Positions 1-7,425 of a DNA stretch of 64,000 nt are shown here, in pieces. The notes beneath the pieces were generated by a model that saw nothing but the letters and a program-made list of their open reading frames with translations, did not search any database and was not told the DNA's origin. The stretch comes from Phyllobacterium brassicacearum (GTDB lineage: Bacteria > Pseudomonadota > Alphaproteobacteria > Rhizobiales > Rhizobiaceae). Location of the stretch: assembly GCF_003010955.1 (NCBI RefSeq), contig NZ_PGGO01000005.1, positions 238,055 through 302,054 of the forward strand. Reading direction: 5' to 3'. The position numbers and the translations under genes were made by a program. Position 1 is the first letter of the stretch. Each line of letters begins with the position of its first letter.

Positions 1-1213
1 TCTCGTCGATATTGGCGACAGCAATGGCCAAACCAACCAAGACATGAGCGCGGTCACGCGCCTTGCGCAGCAGGAATTTGGTACGGCGGCTGACCACGTC
101 CTCACGGAAACTGACGAAGGCGCGCAAAATATCAAGAAGATTGAGCAGACCCGGCTTGCCGCCATTCAACGCCACCATGTTTGCGCCGAAAGAAGACTGC
201 AATGGAGTGAAACGGTAAAGCTGGTTGACGATGACGTCGGCCACCGCATCACGCTTGAGTTCGACGACGACGCGATAACCGTCGCGGTCCGATTCATCGC
301 GAATGTCCGAAATGCCCTCGATGCGCTTCTCACGCACGAGATCGGCCATCTTCTCGATCATCGTTGCCTTGTTGACCTGATAGGGCACCTCGGTGATGAT
401 GATGGCTTCGCGGTCGCCGCGCATGCTCTCGATCGCAACCTTGCCGCGCATCAGGATCGAGCCGCGGCCGGTGCTGTAGGCGGAATAGATCCCAGAGCGG
501 CCAAGGACGATGCCACCGGTCGGGAAATCCGGTCCGGGAATGATCTCCATCAGTTCCGGCAAGTCGATTGCCGGATTGTCGATCAGCGCGATACAACCAT
601 TGATGACTTCGGCAAGATTGTGCGGCGGCACGTTCGTAGCCATACCGACCGCGATCCCGCCGGAACCGTTGACAAGCAGATTGGGGAAGCGCGCCGGCAG
701 AACCACCGGCTCCTGCTCGCGTCCATCATAATTATCCTGGAAATCGACTGTATCCTTGTCGATGTCCTCGAGCAGCGATTCCGTCACCTTCTCCAGGCGG
801 CATTCGGTGTACCGCATCGCCGCAGGCGAGTCGCCGTCGATCGATCCGAAATTGCCCTGTCCGTCGACCAGCGGGTCACGCAGCGACCAATCCTGTGCCA
901 TACGGACAAGCGCGTCATAGATCGATGCGTCGCCGTGTGGATGGTATTTACCCATCACTTCACCGACGACACCCGCCGACTTGCGGTAGGACCTGTTCCA
1001 CGACAGGCCCATTTCGTTCATCGCGTGCAGGATGCGTCTGTGCACTGGCTTCAGACCATCACGGACATCGGGCAGCGCACGACTGACGATCACGCTCATC
1101 GCATAATCGAGATAGGAGCGCTGCATTTCCTCAATGATGGAAATCGGCTCAATACCGGAATTTGGTCCGGATTTATCGTCTTCGGGGCCGGAAGGTGGGG
1201 TTAGGTCAGACAC
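1..1213 (-). CDS. gyrA: DNA gyrase subunit A, N-terminal part (runs off the window)
   Basis: The first ~404 residues of GyrA, the cleavage and religation subunit of the GyrA2GyrB2 topoisomerase that introduces negative supercoils. The conserved [19 protein letters not shown] block, the [11 protein letters not shown] quinolone-determining region and the AAMRYTE active-site tyrosine are all readable. The start is GTG at 1213: it gives the family N-terminus (MSDLTPP...), no in-frame ATG lies upstream before a stop, and a GATGAG sequence precedes it. Residue 96, equivalent to E. coli Ser83, is alanine (codon at 926-928). The C-terminal DNA-wrapping domain lies outside the window. The identification is firm; the start is very likely. 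Confidence 0.95.
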   Translation of the reverse strand, partial: MSDLTPPSGPEDDKSGPNSGIEPISIIEEMQRSYLDYAMSVIVSRALPDVRDGLKPVHRRILHAMNEMGLSWNRSYRKSAGVVGEVMGKYHPHGDASIYDALVRMAQDWSLRDPLVDGQGNFGSIDGDSPAAMRYTECRLEKVTESLLEDIDKDTVDFQDNYDGREQEPVVLPARFPNLLVNGSGGIAVGMATNVPPHNLAEVINGCIALIDNPAIDLPELMEIIPGPDFPTGGIVLGRSGIYSAYSTGRGSILMRGKVAIESMRGDREAIIITEVPYQVNKATMIEKMADLVREKRIEGISDIRDESDRDGYRVVVELKRDAVADVIVNQLYRFTPLQSSFGANMVALNGGKPGLLNLLDILRAFVSFREDVVSRRTKFLLRKARDRAHVLVGLAIAVANIDE

Positions 1214-1443
1214 GAGGCACTCATCTTTCGTATAGAATCAATCTTTGATCTTATAGCGGCTTTCGAACTGAAAAGCCAACAAACGGGGACGTAATGCACA
1301 GCTGAAAACCCTTTAATATCAATTAGATAAAATAGATTTTCTAATGCACTGAAAAACTTGGGTGCAGATTTCCATGTTTCTCGACGTTGGATAGCGAATC
1401 CGGTAGGTTGGCTCAGCTTTAATCAGCAAAGAAAAGCAAAATC
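1214..1443. promoter_or_regulatory. gyrA-marC divergent intergenic region
   Basis: This 230-base AT-rich spacer separates the divergent gyrA and marC genes and must hold both promoters. An imperfect 24-base palindrome spans 1322-1345 (arms ATTAGA and TCTAAT), a possible operator. A seven-codon ATG mini-ORF (1224 down to 1201, minus strand) overlaps the gyrA GTG start in another frame. No clear -35/-10 pair could be assigned. Confidence 0.4.
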
Positions 1444-2073
1444 GTGGCGTTTTATGATACCCTCCTCAATGCGTTCGTGACCCTTATGGTGACGATCGAT
1501 CCACCGGGTCTGGCGCCACTCTTTTTGGCGCTAACGCGCGGCATGAATCGCAAGGAACGCAGCCAGGTTGGCCTGCGCGCAAGCCTTATTGCTTTCATGG
1601 TCCTGACACTCTTTGCTGTCGCCGGTGCGCAGATCCTGGCACTTTTTGGCATAACGCTTGGCGCATTTCGTATCGCCGGTGGGCTGCTGCTGTTCTGGAT
1701 CGCTTTCGAGATGATCTTCGAGCGGCGGAATGAACGAAAAGAGAAGAGCGCAGAGGTTGCGATCACCAAGGATCACATCCGCAACATCGCCGCCTTTCCG
1801 CTCGCCATTCCGCTTATCGCAGGCCCTGGTGCAATATCGGCCACCATTCTTCTTGCAGGCACGCTGTCTGATGCCACCTCACGTCTGGCACTGATCGCTA
1901 TCATCCTGGTTTGTATCGCTGCGTCGTATGTCGTGTTCCTGCTTGCCGAACGCGTCGATCGCTTTCTCGGCGAAACCGGGCGCTCAATCCTGACCCGTCT
2001 GCTCGGTGTCATCCTTGCCGCCCTTGCCGTCCAGTTCGTAGCGGATGGCATCAAGACACTCGTTCTCAGCTGA
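1444..2073 (+). CDS. MarC family integral membrane protein
   Basis: A 209-residue MarC/YchE/YhgN-type protein with six predicted membrane segments. The family hallmarks DPPGLAPLFLALT (residues ~19-31) and FPLAIPLIAGPGAI (~118-131) are present, and the length is typical. The start is GTG at 1444. The family's biochemical role is unsettled: E. coli MarC was once linked to multiple antibiotic resistance, but this was later disputed. It is divergent from gyrA and convergent with the next gene, with only 10 bases between the stops, so it is probably monocistronic. Family assignment is firm; function is unknown. Confidence 0.9.
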   Translation: MAFYDTLLNAFVTLMVTIDPPGLAPLFLALTRGMNRKERSQVGLRASLIAFMVLTLFAVAGAQILALFGITLGAFRIAGGLLLFWIAFEMIFERRNERKEKSAEVAITKDHIRNIAAFPLAIPLIAGPGAISATILLAGTLSDATSRLALIAIILVCIAASYVVFLLAERVDRFLGETGRSILTRLLGVILAALAVQFVADGIKTLVLS

Positions 2074-2083
2074 TCCCGGCTAA

Positions 2084-2500
2084 TTACAATGAAGTGTCTG
2101 CCGTCGTGCTTTCGTCGGCTGTGCTGAAGAGCAGCGTGATCGGCCTCCCGGCAATGGCGCCGCCGAAATCATCGGTGATCGGCAGCGGCAGGTTTTGATA
2201 CAGCGCCTCGAGCACCGAGGCCACAAATGCCCGCTTCAGCGGCATATCCTGACCAAGTTTAGCGTAACTCGCGCGCGGATTTCCGATCATGCTGCCATCA
2301 CGGCGCAGGGCAAAACGGAGTGTAATTTCCAGGTTCTCCGTCCCGCGCGGTGGTTTCCAACAGGAATAGAGAGCCGGGCCAAGCTCGTACATTGTGGCAA
2401 TCGGCTCGCGGCTTCCACAAGCCCGCTCTCCTGCCCCGGCGGATGCCGGATGCATCAGGATAAGCGCAATCGTGAAAGCGCCAAATCTGCCCAAAATCAC
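2084..2500 (-). CDS. small secreted protein with a TonB-C-like domain
   Basis: A 138-residue protein with an N-terminal signal peptide (hydrophobic residues ~8-17, likely cleavage after the ASAGAG stretch). The rest resembles TonB C-terminal-like domains found in small periplasmic proteins of rhizobia: LEITLRFALRRDGSMIGNPRASY, then an ALYQNLPLPITDDFGG stretch. Two cysteines (residues 28 and 47) could form a disulfide. The start is GTG at 2500 after a GACGGGG sequence, and no better start was found. The stop lies 10 bases from marC. It has no TonB membrane anchor or proline-rich spacer, so it is not a TonB energy transducer. Function is unknown. Confidence 0.7.
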   Translation of the reverse strand: MILGRFGAFTIALILMHPASAGAGERACGSREPIATMYELGPALYSCWKPPRGTENLEITLRFALRRDGSMIGNPRASYAKLGQDMPLKRAFVASVLEALYQNLPLPITDDFGGAIAGRPITLLFSTADESTTADTSL

Positions 2501-2566
2501 CCCCGTCAGGGATCGATCCCTCCACTCCAGATTCGCTACCCAAATGCCTGAATAAGCAAGTTGCTC

Positions 2567-3871
2567 TTAAGGTGTATGACTCCTGACCCCAACTTCCTCG
2601 GCGGCATCTTTCTGGGTAATCAATCGTGCGCTGCGGGCGCCGGTTATCGAGATCCACAACCAGCTCAGGGCCACCGCCAACCGGTTGCGCAGCCCGATCA
2701 GGAAGTAGATGTGCGCGAGGCCCCAGAGCCACCAAGCCATATAGCCTTTGAGCTTGATCCAGCCGAAATCCGTGACTGCGGCCCGTTTGCCTATCGTCGC
2801 CAGATCGCCCGCGTGACGATATGTGAACGGTCTCGGCCTCTGATCCCCGGCAAGCCTCGCCTTGATTGTCTTGGCGATATGCACACCCTGCTGCTTCGCC
2901 GCCGGTGCGATGCCGGGCACCATGCCTTTGCCGCCATTGGCGACTGTCGCAGTATCGCCAATCACAAAAATTTCCGGGTGCCCGGGCGCCGTCAGATCCG
3001 CATTGACCATCACCCGCCCGGCGCGGTCCGCCGGTGCGTTCAGCCATTTGGCTGCGGGCGACGCCTGCACGCCCGCTGCCCAGATAATGGTCTTGGCGCG
3101 CAGCGATTGGCCGCCAAATTCAACGCCGTCGGCATGACATTCCGTGACGGGATTGCCGAGGTGGACGGTTACGCCAAGCTTTTCAAGAGCCTGCTTTGCA
3201 TAGGCTGACATGTCTTCACTGAACGCCGACAACACCCGCGGCCCGCCCTCGATCAGGATGACCCGCGCTGTTGCCGGATCGATCACCCGGAAATCACCCT
3301 TAAGCGTATCGCGGGCCAGATCGGCGATCGTTCCGGCGACCTCAACGCCCGTTGGACCACCGCCAATGATGACGAACGTCAGATATTCTCCGCGTCGCCC
3401 TGGATCTGGTTCACGCTCTGCCGCTTCGAAAGCAGTGAGTATACGCCGGCGGATTGTCGTCGCATCTTCCAGCGTCTTCAGACCCGGCGCATAGGGCTCC
3501 CAGTCGTCATGGCCAAAGTAGGCATGGCGGGCGCCCGTTGCCAACACCAGCGTGTCATAGGGAATTGCCTCGCCATCCGCTGTTACCACGGTCCGGGCAG
3601 CCGTATCGACGCTTTCGACCGTACCCAGCAACGTTTTGACTTTCTTGTATTTGCGCAGAAGATGCCGGATCGGCCAGGCAATTTCCGATGTCGCCAGTGT
3701 CGATGTCGCCACCTGGTAGAGCAAGGGTTGGAAGAGATGGTGATTGCGCTGATCGATCAGGGTGATCGCGATGTCCGTGTTCCGAAGGTAGTTGACGGTC
3801 TCCAGTCCGCCAAAGCCCCCGCCAACGATGACCAAACGATGCTGCGGCGTTGCTGGCGTCTGGGTCGTCAT
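2567..3871 (-). CDS. ndh: type II NADH:quinone dehydrogenase (NDH-2) family
   Basis: A 434-residue FAD-dependent oxidoreductase that should pass electrons from NADH to quinone without pumping protons. It has an N-terminal FAD-binding GGGFGG (17-22), the HLFQPLLYQVAT block typical of NDH-2 (~45-56), a central NAD-binding GGGPTG (170-175), the FVIGDTA FAD motif, and a C-terminal WWLWGLAHIYFL hydrophobic stretch that probably sits on the inner membrane. The ATG at 3871 is preferred over an upstream TTG at 3901 because GGAG lies at the right spacing before it. The neighbours share the strand but with gaps of 66 bases, so an operon is not certain. Confidence 0.9.
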   Translation of the reverse strand: MTTQTPATPQHRLVIVGGGFGGLETVNYLRNTDIAITLIDQRNHHLFQPLLYQVATSTLATSEIAWPIRHLLRKYKKVKTLLGTVESVDTAARTVVTADGEAIPYDTLVLATGARHAYFGHDDWEPYAPGLKTLEDATTIRRRILTAFEAAEREPDPGRRGEYLTFVIIGGGPTGVEVAGTIADLARDTLKGDFRVIDPATARVILIEGGPRVLSAFSEDMSAYAKQALEKLGVTVHLGNPVTECHADGVEFGGQSLRAKTIIWAAGVQASPAAKWLNAPADRAGRVMVNADLTAPGHPEIFVIGDTATVANGGKGMVPGIAPAAKQQGVHIAKTIKARLAGDQRPRPFTYRHAGDLATIGKRAAVTDFGWIKLKGYMAWWLWGLAHIYFLIGLRNRLAVALSWLWISITGARSARLITQKDAAEEVGVRSHTP

Positions 3872-3938
3872 GACATGGCTCCATTGCGCGAGGTGCGCCA
3901 ATGTCTATCAGACCGTCTTTGCATCGACAATCGCACCC

Positions 3939-4808
3939 TCAACCTGCACTGGCACCCGTCAACCCTGCCCAGCGCCCCGGCGTTAGACCGAACGCTTTCT
4001 TGAATTGCCGGTTGAGATGGCTCTGGTCACTAAAGCCAGTCGCAGCAGCAATCTCGGCCAAGGGTTCGCGCGCTTTGATCATCTCGCGTGCGCGTTGCAG
4101 GCGGCGCATCAGCAGAAACCGGTGTGGACTTGTGGCATAGAGCGCCCTAAAATTTCGAGATAAAGCATAGCGATCAAGGCCACTTACGGCCTCAAGCTCA
4201 TCTGATCTGACAAGGCGCAAGGCATGTTCTTCGAGATAATCGCGCGCCAACTCGGTCTGCCGTACTGCCAGGGCGCCCACTGACTTGACGTTCTGCCGTG
4301 CATGCCGGGCCAGTCCTTGCGTCAGCTGAGACACGACGTCGTCAACAAGCAGTTCATCCAGTTCCTCATCCAGATTGCCAAGGGCGGCCGACAAGGTGGC
4401 TGTCATTGATTGGTCGGCAAATACCGGATCGTTGACGAATGGCAGCGAACCGGCGCGGCTTCCGAGCGCGCGCAGTGCAAGCGCCGGCTCCAGATAAAGC
4501 ATGCGGTAGCGCAAGCCGTCATCCGTTCCTGCGCCGCCATCATGGACCTCATCCGGATGAAGCACGATGATATTGCCCGGCAGACTGTAGCGCCGCTCAC
4601 CGCGATACCAGAATGTCTGCACGCCGTGCAGGGTAATGCCGATCGCGTAAGTATCATGCCGGTGAAGATCATAGCCGTCGCCCGCGAAGCGTGCCTCAAT
4701 CCTCTCCAATCCGGGATTGGAGGGCGCAGCCATAATCGCATCCTGCGCGGGCAACTCGCACAATCGTCCAAGACTGCGCGCGGACTCATCCCTTAGAACG
4801 TCTAGCAT
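3939..4808 (-). CDS. AraC family transcriptional regulator (cupin plus HTH)
   Basis: A 289-residue regulator. The N-terminal half is an AraC-type cupin sensor (residues ~40-120, with HRHDTYAIGITLHG and LPGNIIVLHPDEVHDG). The C-terminal ~100 residues are the double helix-turn-helix DNA-binding domain (RSDELEAVSGLDRYALSRNFRALY and LAEIAAATGFSDQSHLNRQFKKAFGLTPGRW). It is divergent from the DUF2000 gene with only 37 bases between the starts, so it probably controls that gene and itself. The ligand is not known. Confidence 0.9.
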   Translation of the reverse strand: MLDVLRDESARSLGRLCELPAQDAIMAAPSNPGLERIEARFAGDGYDLHRHDTYAIGITLHGVQTFWYRGERRYSLPGNIIVLHPDEVHDGGAGTDDGLRYRMLYLEPALALRALGSRAGSLPFVNDPVFADQSMTATLSAALGNLDEELDELLVDDVVSQLTQGLARHARQNVKSVGALAVRQTELARDYLEEHALRLVRSDELEAVSGLDRYALSRNFRALYATSPHRFLLMRRLQRAREMIKAREPLAEIAAATGFSDQSHLNRQFKKAFGLTPGRWAGLTGASAG

Positions 4809-4845
4809 AAGGTCAACTCTTCATGAACTTCGGAGAAATATATCG

Positions 4846-5253
4846 ATGTTCGATACTAAAATTGCAATCGTGTTGCGAGACGACCTCGCCTCCTGGCAGG
4901 CGCTGAATGTCACGGCTTTCCTGACCAGCGGCATTGTGGCCCAATCCCCAGAGGTAATCGGCGAGCCCTATCGCGATCGCGCCGGCAACGTCTACAATCC
5001 GCTTTCCATTCAACCGGTGATCGTATTGGCGGCAAATCAGCCAACGATTTCAACAATCCATCGCCGTTCGCTCGAGCGGGACATAAGAACGTGTGTCTAT
5101 GTCGAGGAGATGTTTGCCACCGGCCATGACGCGGCAAACCGCGCCGTCTTTGCGGAATTCACTCCGGATGATGCAAAGGTCGTCGGTATCGCCATGCGGG
5201 CGGAGAAAAAGCTGGTCGACAAGGTCACCAAAGGCGCGAGAATGCATCCGTGA
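4846..5253 (+). CDS. DUF2000 family protein
   Basis: A 135-residue protein matching the DUF2000 family (KIAIVLRDDLASWQALNVTAFL at the start, NPLSIQPVIVLAA in the middle, and a C-terminal KVVGIAMRAEKKLVDKVTKGARMHP). The ATG at 4846 is chosen because CGGAGAA (4831-4837) lies at Shine-Dalgarno distance; a longer frame upstream runs into the divergent AraC gene. The family resembles PTH2-like small folds, but its role is unknown. The divergent pairing with an AraC regulator suggests a regulated single-gene unit. It ends 10 bases from the convergent acetyltransferase gene. Confidence 0.85.
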   Translation: MFDTKIAIVLRDDLASWQALNVTAFLTSGIVAQSPEVIGEPYRDRAGNVYNPLSIQPVIVLAANQPTISTIHRRSLERDIRTCVYVEEMFATGHDAANRAVFAEFTPDDAKVVGIAMRAEKKLVDKVTKGARMHP

Positions 5254-5263
5254 CGGGTGCACT

Positions 5264-5893
5264 TCAAGTACAGGCGCTCAGCGCATCAATGTCAGCGGAC
5301 ACGATGTGCTGCAGGTTGCTGCTGATCTTTTCGACTGGCCAGTCCCACCAGGCCAACGCCTCGAGCTTACGTACGACATCCGGTTCGAAACGGCTTTTGA
5401 TGTGCTTTGCAGGATTGCCGCCTACGATCGTATAGGGCAGGACATCGGCGGTGACGACGGCACGCGATGAAACGATGGCGCCATTGCCAATCCTGACGCC
5501 CGGCATGATCAACGCCTCATAGCCGATCCATACGTCATTGCCGATGATTGTGTCGCCCTTGTACGGCAGTTCGCCGGGTTTCGGCATTACCTTTTCCCAG
5601 CCATTGCCGAAGATCTGAAAGGGATAGGTGGATATTCCGGAGAGCTTGTGGTTTGCACCATTCATGATGAAGCGCGCACCCTTGGCCAGGGCGCAAAACT
5701 TGCCAATGATCAGTTTGTCGCCGATGAACGGGAAGTGATAGAGGACGTTACGTTCGAAATTCTCTGAATCCTCCGGGTCATCGTAATACGTATAGTCGCC
5801 GACAATGTTGGGGTTGGTGATCGTGTTCTTGATAAAGCACACCTGAGGAAACCCCTGCATGGGATGCTTGTTGTCGGGGCTGGGTCCGTTCAT
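5264..5893 (-). CDS. CatB-related hexapeptide O-acetyltransferase
   Basis: A 209-residue left-handed beta-helix acetyltransferase of the xenobiotic acetyltransferase (CatB/VatD) group. Hexapeptide repeats run through KLIIGKFCALAKGARFIMNGANH and TIIGNDVWIGYEALIMPGVRIGNGAIVSSRAVVTADV, followed by the YTIVGGNPAKHIKSRF motif. The histidine of GANHK is the expected catalytic base. Members acetylate chloramphenicol, streptogramins or unknown cell metabolites, and chromosomal rhizobial copies need not confer resistance. The start is ATG at 5893 with GGAG just upstream. The substrate cannot be told from sequence. Confidence 0.88.
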   Translation of the reverse strand: MNGPSPDNKHPMQGFPQVCFIKNTITNPNIVGDYTYYDDPEDSENFERNVLYHFPFIGDKLIIGKFCALAKGARFIMNGANHKLSGISTYPFQIFGNGWEKVMPKPGELPYKGDTIIGNDVWIGYEALIMPGVRIGNGAIVSSRAVVTADVLPYTIVGGNPAKHIKSRFEPDVVRKLEALAWWDWPVEKISSNLQHIVSADIDALSACT

Positions 5894-5973
5894 GGGAACT
5901 CCGGAATTGGTGTCGAGATGGGTGGGTCATCCTCGCGCAGTACATGGCGAAATCTTGACGCCGCTCTCGCCGC

Positions 5974-6420
5974 TCATATGAACTGCCAGCCTCGCGCCAG
6001 CATGAAGACCACGAGATATCGCATGGTCTTTGCGATTGTCACGAGGACGAGGAAGCTCGGCAAGGGTTCCCGGAGGACACCGGCAACCACCGTGAGTGGA
6101 TCGCCGACGATCGGGGCCCAGCTCAACAGAAGCGTCCACCGGCCATAACGATGATACCAGGACGCAGCACGATCGAGTTGCGCATGGCTGGCGGGAAACC
6201 ATTTGCGGTCGCGAAACCTGTCAATTGCCCGGCCGAGCAGCCAGTTGACCACGGAACCAAGCACGTTGCCGACACTGGCCACGGCGATCAGCGCTACCGG
6301 TGAATACGAATTGCTGAGAAGAAGTCCTGCAAGCGCCGCTTCGGATTGCATCGGAAATACGGTCGCCGCAGCGAAGGCGATTGCGAAAAGCCCTGCATAA
6401 ACGCCCAGATCACTGATCAT
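5974..6420 (-). CDS. YqaA family membrane protein (VTT/DedA-like)
   Basis: A 148-residue small inner-membrane protein of the YqaA group within the SNARE-associated/VTT (DedA-like) superfamily. It has about four membrane segments. The conserved GNVLGSVVNWLLGR stretch (~51-64) and SWAPIVGDPLTVVAGVLR (~100-117) are visible, the latter carrying the acidic and proline residues typical of the family. DedA-like proteins are implicated in lipid carrier recycling; the YqaA branch is uncharacterised. The gene starts 46 bases downstream of the ssb stop on the same strand and may be co-transcribed with it. Its own ribosome-binding site is weak. Confidence 0.85.
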   Translation of the reverse strand: MISDLGVYAGLFAIAFAAATVFPMQSEAALAGLLLSNSYSPVALIAVASVGNVLGSVVNWLLGRAIDRFRDRKWFPASHAQLDRAASWYHRYGRWTLLLSWAPIVGDPLTVVAGVLREPLPSFLVLVTIAKTMRYLVVFMLARGWQFI

Positions 6421-6466
6421 GACTGGGCGTTGATGGCGTTCATTTGATGTTTATTGCATCGATATC

Positions 6467-6985
6467 TCAGAACGGGATCTCATCGTCGAGATCGCGTGAG
6501 AAATTTCCGCCCGCACCGGACGAACTGCTAGACGATGCGCTGGAGCGACCGAAATCCGAACCGTAATCATTGTCGGATACCTGCCCGCGGCCGGAACTGT
6601 TGTCGAAGGAGCGGCCGCCGCCAGCATTTTCGCCGCGTGAATCGAGCATCTGCAATTCGCCGCGGAACTTCTGCAACACGACCTCCGTCGTATAGCGGTC
6701 ATTGCCGGTCTGATCCTGCCACTTGCGGGTCTGCAGCGCACCTTCGAGATAGACCTTCATGCCTTTCTTCAGGTACTGCTCGGCGACCTTCGCAAGGTTG
6801 TCATTGAAAATGACGACGCTGTGCCACTCGGTCTTCTCCTTGCGCTCGCCGCTGTTCTTGTCACGCCAGCTTTCCGACGTGGCGATACGAAGGTTGACGA
6901 CCGGGTCGCCTGAACCCAACCGCCGGATTTCCGGGTCAGCGCCAAGATTTCCTACCAAAATGACCTTGTTGACACTGCCTGCCAT
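6467..6985 (-). CDS. ssb: single-stranded DNA-binding protein
   Basis: A 172-residue SSB that coats single-stranded DNA during replication, repair and recombination. The N-terminal OB fold (residues 1-~110) starts [22 protein letters not shown] Gly/Ser/Asn/Asp-rich linker follows ([27 protein letters not shown]). The acidic C-terminal tail ends DLDDEIPF, the docking tip for partner proteins. ATG at 6985 is preferred over a start at 7042 because it gives the canonical N-terminus and has GGAG upstream. The gene is divergent from uvrA across a region with a LexA box. Confidence 0.97.
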   Translation of the reverse strand: MAGSVNKVILVGNLGADPEIRRLGSGDPVVNLRIATSESWRDKNSGERKEKTEWHSVVIFNDNLAKVAEQYLKKGMKVYLEGALQTRKWQDQTGNDRYTTEVVLQKFRGELQMLDSRGENAGGGRSFDNSSGRGQVSDNDYGSDFGRSSASSSSSSGAGGNFSRDLDDEIPF

Positions 6986-7425
6986 GACCTGAACTCCATA
7001 AATTCCGCTTTTAAAATTTGCGCCATCATACAGAAGCCGCATTCAAGGCGGGCAACTGATTACCGCTATCCACAATATACAGTCCCGGGTCACGCCCGCT
7101 TCGCTGGCCGTTGAATTCCTCCTGCCAGATTTGTCAGGAGACATTCAACACTTCCAATGCCGCCGGGAACCACAAGGCACCTGGTTTTTTACTGCCAACG
7201 CTCGAACAAGACTGCTTTCATACCCTGTCAGCGCTATGTCAGTAGAGCATCCACAATTTGTTCTTTTTTTGTTCTATCACTTGCTCTAACAATGTCAACA
7301 TGGCTATGTTGATTCCAACAGGGTTTGACCTCGCAAATTGGAAGAGGCTTTCTAAATATAGATAAGCCTCTCGCCGAGGGCCATAACTCCTTCCAAATAG
7401 CGCGCCCTCTCAAAGGCAAACACAC
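6986..7425. promoter_or_regulatory. ssb-uvrA divergent control region
   Basis: A 440-base non-coding region between divergent ssb and uvrA, as in E. coli. No convincing gene was seen. It contains the SOS box at 7260-7274 and a run of pyrimidines around it. Promoter hexamers were not assigned with confidence. Confidence 0.55.
7260..7274 (+). promoter_or_regulatory. alphaproteobacterial LexA (SOS) box
   Basis: GTTC (7260-7263), seven bases (all T), then GTTC (7271-7274): an exact GTTC-N7-GTTC direct repeat, the LexA operator described for rhizobia and other Alphaproteobacteria. It lies 152 bases before the uvrA start and 275 before ssb, so uvrA (and perhaps ssb) should be damage-inducible. LexA binding is inferred. 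Confidence 0.8.

Noticed and set aside
44..1204. A 386-codon open frame on the plus strand over gyrA
   Set aside because: It is the mirror frame of gyrA, whose protein motifs on the minus strand are unambiguous.
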